Part shown: positions 32,928-34,206 of the stretch, piece after piece
Numbering within the stretch: position 1 is the first letter of the stretch
Layout of the letters: each line of letters opens with the position of its first letter
NCBI RefSeq assembly: GCF_001642955.1
Contig: NZ_LWSK01000061.1
Span: forward strand, 1 to 34,206
DNA: 34,206 nt
Origin: Rubripirellula obstinata
GTDB lineage: Bacteria; Planctomycetota; Planctomycetia; Pirellulales; Pirellulaceae
Reading direction: 5' to 3'
Program-made: the position numbers and the translations under genes
The notes under the pieces: generated by a model
What the model was told of the DNA's origin: nothing
What the model saw: only the letters and a program-made list of their open reading frames with translations
Databases searched by the model: none

Positions 32928-32977
32928 AGATCCTGAGCGAATGGTTGGGGATGAGGATCTTTAACAAGATCCACTAC
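32911..32977. repeat. GTAG-TGGATCTT REP pair, copy 3, containing the transposase stop
   Basis: Units at 32911-32933 and 32955-32977, inverse to each other with a 21-base spacer. The transposase TAA at 32925-32927 is the GTTAA of the first hairpin loop. Confidence 0.9.
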
Positions 32978-33030
32978 GGGGAGAGCTAGTTCGCTGTCAA
33001 TGTCCGAGAAGCCGGAGTGCGATGCGAAAG

Positions 33031-33495
33031 TTAGCTCACTTCGCATGTGTCTTTGGTGCAGCGGCCGGTGAGTCGGAGGCGGTTTTTGGCGAAGAGGTGG
33101 TAGCCGAAGTCCATGGCGTGCGAGATGCCGGGCAGGCGGGTTGGCCAGACGAGTCGGCCGAAGCCGACGGCGGCGTAGAGCTGGCGGAAGACTTCGACGC
33201 CGATGATCCATTGGGCAGGCTGGCCGTCTTTGGCGGGTAGGCGGCCGTGAATTTCGTCCATGAATTGGTCGGGCGTTTTGCCGTAGTCGGCGGCGGTGAA
33301 TTCCGCGGCGGCGATGTCGGTGAAGCGGATGTTCTGCTTGCGGTCGAGCCAACGCAGGAGTTTGATCTCGCGGATGCAGAGTGGGCATTCGCCGTCGTAG
33401 AAGACTTCGACGGTGTGGGTGTCGGTAGTGGATCTTGTTAAAGATCCGGTGGGGGAGGGATCTTTAACAAGATCCACTACGGGGGAGTTCGTCAT
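33031..33495 (-). CDS. DUF393 (DCC family) thiol-disulfide oxidoreductase-like protein
   Basis: A 154-residue thioredoxin-fold protein with the DCC-family motif YDGECPLC near residue 33-40 and the conserved [16 protein letters not shown] and C-terminal [11 protein letters not shown] segments. Its ATG overlaps the SOUL gene stop (ATGA), which supports this start. Codons 6-24 (VVDLVKDP ... SLTRSTT) are read from a REP pair lying inside the gene, so the N-terminus carries an in-frame insertion ahead of the fold. It may act as a small redox partner. Whether the insertion harms function is not clear, because it precedes the first strand. Confidence 0.85.
   Translation of the reverse strand: MTNSPVVDLVKDPSPTGSLTRSTTDTHTVEVFYDGECPLCIREIKLLRWLDRKQNIRFTDIAAAEFTAADYGKTPDQFMDEIHGRLPAKDGQPAQWIIGVEVFRQLYAAVGFGRLVWPTRLPGISHAMDFGYHLFAKNRLRLTGRCTKDTCEVS
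33425..33480. repeat. GTAG-TGGATCTT REP pair, copy 4, inside a coding region
   Basis: A 56-bp inverted pair with a 10-base spacer, lying within the first 25 codons of the DUF393 gene without breaking its frame. Confidence 0.9.
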
Positions 33496-34136
33496 TGTGC
33501 TAACCGGATTAGGACTTCGTTGCGACGCAGCGGGCCGGGTGTGAAGGGTGGATCGTAAGAGGCGGATTCAACGTTGGTGGACTCGGGATCGCCAGAGTTG
33601 GTTTGGGCGGCGGTGAGGTTTTTGGTTTTCATCCAGTCGCGGAGTTTGGTTTCGTTTTCTTTGGCGAGCTTTTCGCTTAGGCGGCCGGAGAAGCGGATGA
33701 CGGCGAAGCGTCCGCCGGCTCGTTTACGGATCGCGACTCCTTCGCCGGTGGGCTGAGGCGTGCCGGCGACGGCGACTTCTTTGGGCATCACGAATCCCAT
33801 CTGGGCTTCGGTTTCGTCTTTCTCCATGAACACGGGCGTGGTCATCGAGATCTTTTGCTCGGCATGGTTCGCGCCGGAGATGTAGCGGAACAGTTTCATG
33901 AAACTGCCGTCGCGGCCTTGGGCGTCTATTTGAGTGGTCGTCGACGCGAGCATCAGGTCGGGGTATTCGCGGATCTCGAACTTGCCGTCTGTTTCGATCA
34001 CCTTGTACTCGGCGGATTCGTAGCCAGCTCGTGCGGTCATGTTCCAGCCTAAAACGCCGATCACCGCAACGGCGGCGATCCCAGGGCGATTGCACGGGGA
34101 TTTACCGACTGAAAACGACTTTTTCCATGTAGTCAT
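33492..34136 (-). CDS. SOUL-family haem-binding protein
   Basis: A 214-residue SOUL/HBP-type protein. An N-terminal hydrophobic segment ([14 protein letters not shown], about 19-32) suggests export or membrane anchoring. The SOUL core follows with the recognisable [37 protein letters not shown] and [12 protein letters not shown] segments, ending [12 protein letters not shown] as in most relatives. It probably binds a tetrapyrrole at the periplasmic face. It is cotranslated with the DUF393 gene and overlaps the end of another minus-strand frame at its 5' side. Confidence 0.92.
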   Translation of the reverse strand: MTTWKKSFSVGKSPCNRPGIAAVAVIGVLGWNMTARAGYESAEYKVIETDGKFEIREYPDLMLASTTTQIDAQGRDGSFMKLFRYISGANHAEQKISMTTPVFMEKDETEAQMGFVMPKEVAVAGTPQPTGEGVAIRKRAGGRFAVIRFSGRLSEKLAKENETKLRDWMKTKNLTAAQTNSGDPESTNVESASYDPPFTPGPLRRNEVLIRLAQ

Positions 34137-34206
34137 CGTCCCAACCAGCGGTGAGCCGCTTGTTTTTGACTCCGCACTTGGCCGTTTTCTCTTGCTTGAG
34201 CAAGCT
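34102..34206 (-). CDS. C-terminal end of an upstream gene (partial)
   Basis: From the window edge a minus-strand frame reads SLLKQEKTAKCGVKNKRLTA, then [14 protein letters not shown], and stops at 34102, overlapping the SOUL start by 35 bases. The composition is protein-like and the overlap suits an operon. The fragment is too short to identify. Confidence 0.4.
   Translation of the reverse strand, partial: SLLKQEKTAKCGVKNKRLTAGWDDDYMEKVVFSR

Overview
The window looks like a chromosomal segment of a planctomycete, probably a Pirellulaceae (Rhodopirellula-like) bacterium. The strongest sign is the coupled DUF1549/DUF1553 - DUF1501 gene pair (4245-8797), a hallmark of this phylum. Large FHA/GAF cyclases and CbxX-type AAA ATPases, leaderless-looking starts and many dispersed palindromes fit the same picture. 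This placement is inference from protein content, not from a marker gene.

Layout. (1) 1-15.4 kb is ordinary core sequence: an FHA-GAF-class III nucleotidyl cyclase, a convergent CbxX-type AAA ATPase, the DUF1549/1553-DUF1501 pair, a secreted planctomycete protein with a toroid-like C-terminus, and a purL-ferredoxin pair (PurL carries two PurS-like domains at its N-terminus). Its gaps hold MITE-like and REP-like palindromes. (2) 15.4-17.5 kb is a REPtron-like unit: a Y1 (HUH) transposase with several copies of a GGGGACAGGGCAC motif on both sides. (3) 17.5-20.9 kb is a minus-strand cluster of small genes around two ADP-ribose enzymes: an ADP-ribosylglycohydrolase, coupled to two small orphan genes, and a macrodomain protein. 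(4) 20.9-27.5 kb is a scrapyard of broken genes. Four identical 80-bp elements lie at gene breakpoints, a 545-bp macrodomain segment is duplicated, and there are pieces of a nucleotidyltransferase, an HNH nuclease, a large serine recombinase, a DUF3320-like protein and a DUF3800 protein. A complete IS4-family insertion sequence sits here; its ends match the MITE found at 3.9 kb. (5) 27.8-30.5 kb is an intact three-gene, translationally coupled operon: an unknown protein, a CBS-CBS-HEPN protein with an RX4H motif, and a PPP-family phosphatase. (6) 31-34.2 kb holds an AAA ATPase, a second Y1 transposase with its own GTAG-type REP pairs, a DCC (DUF393) protein whose N-terminus is partly encoded by a REP pair, a SOUL haem-binding protein, and the tail of one more gene.

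The most interesting parts are the 80-bp elements that cap truncated genes, the link between the IS4-family element and a short non-autonomous MITE with 11-bp target duplications, two independent transposase/REP families within 17 kb, and the uncharacterised CBS-HEPN-phosphatase operon. No rRNA, tRNA or CRISPR array was seen.
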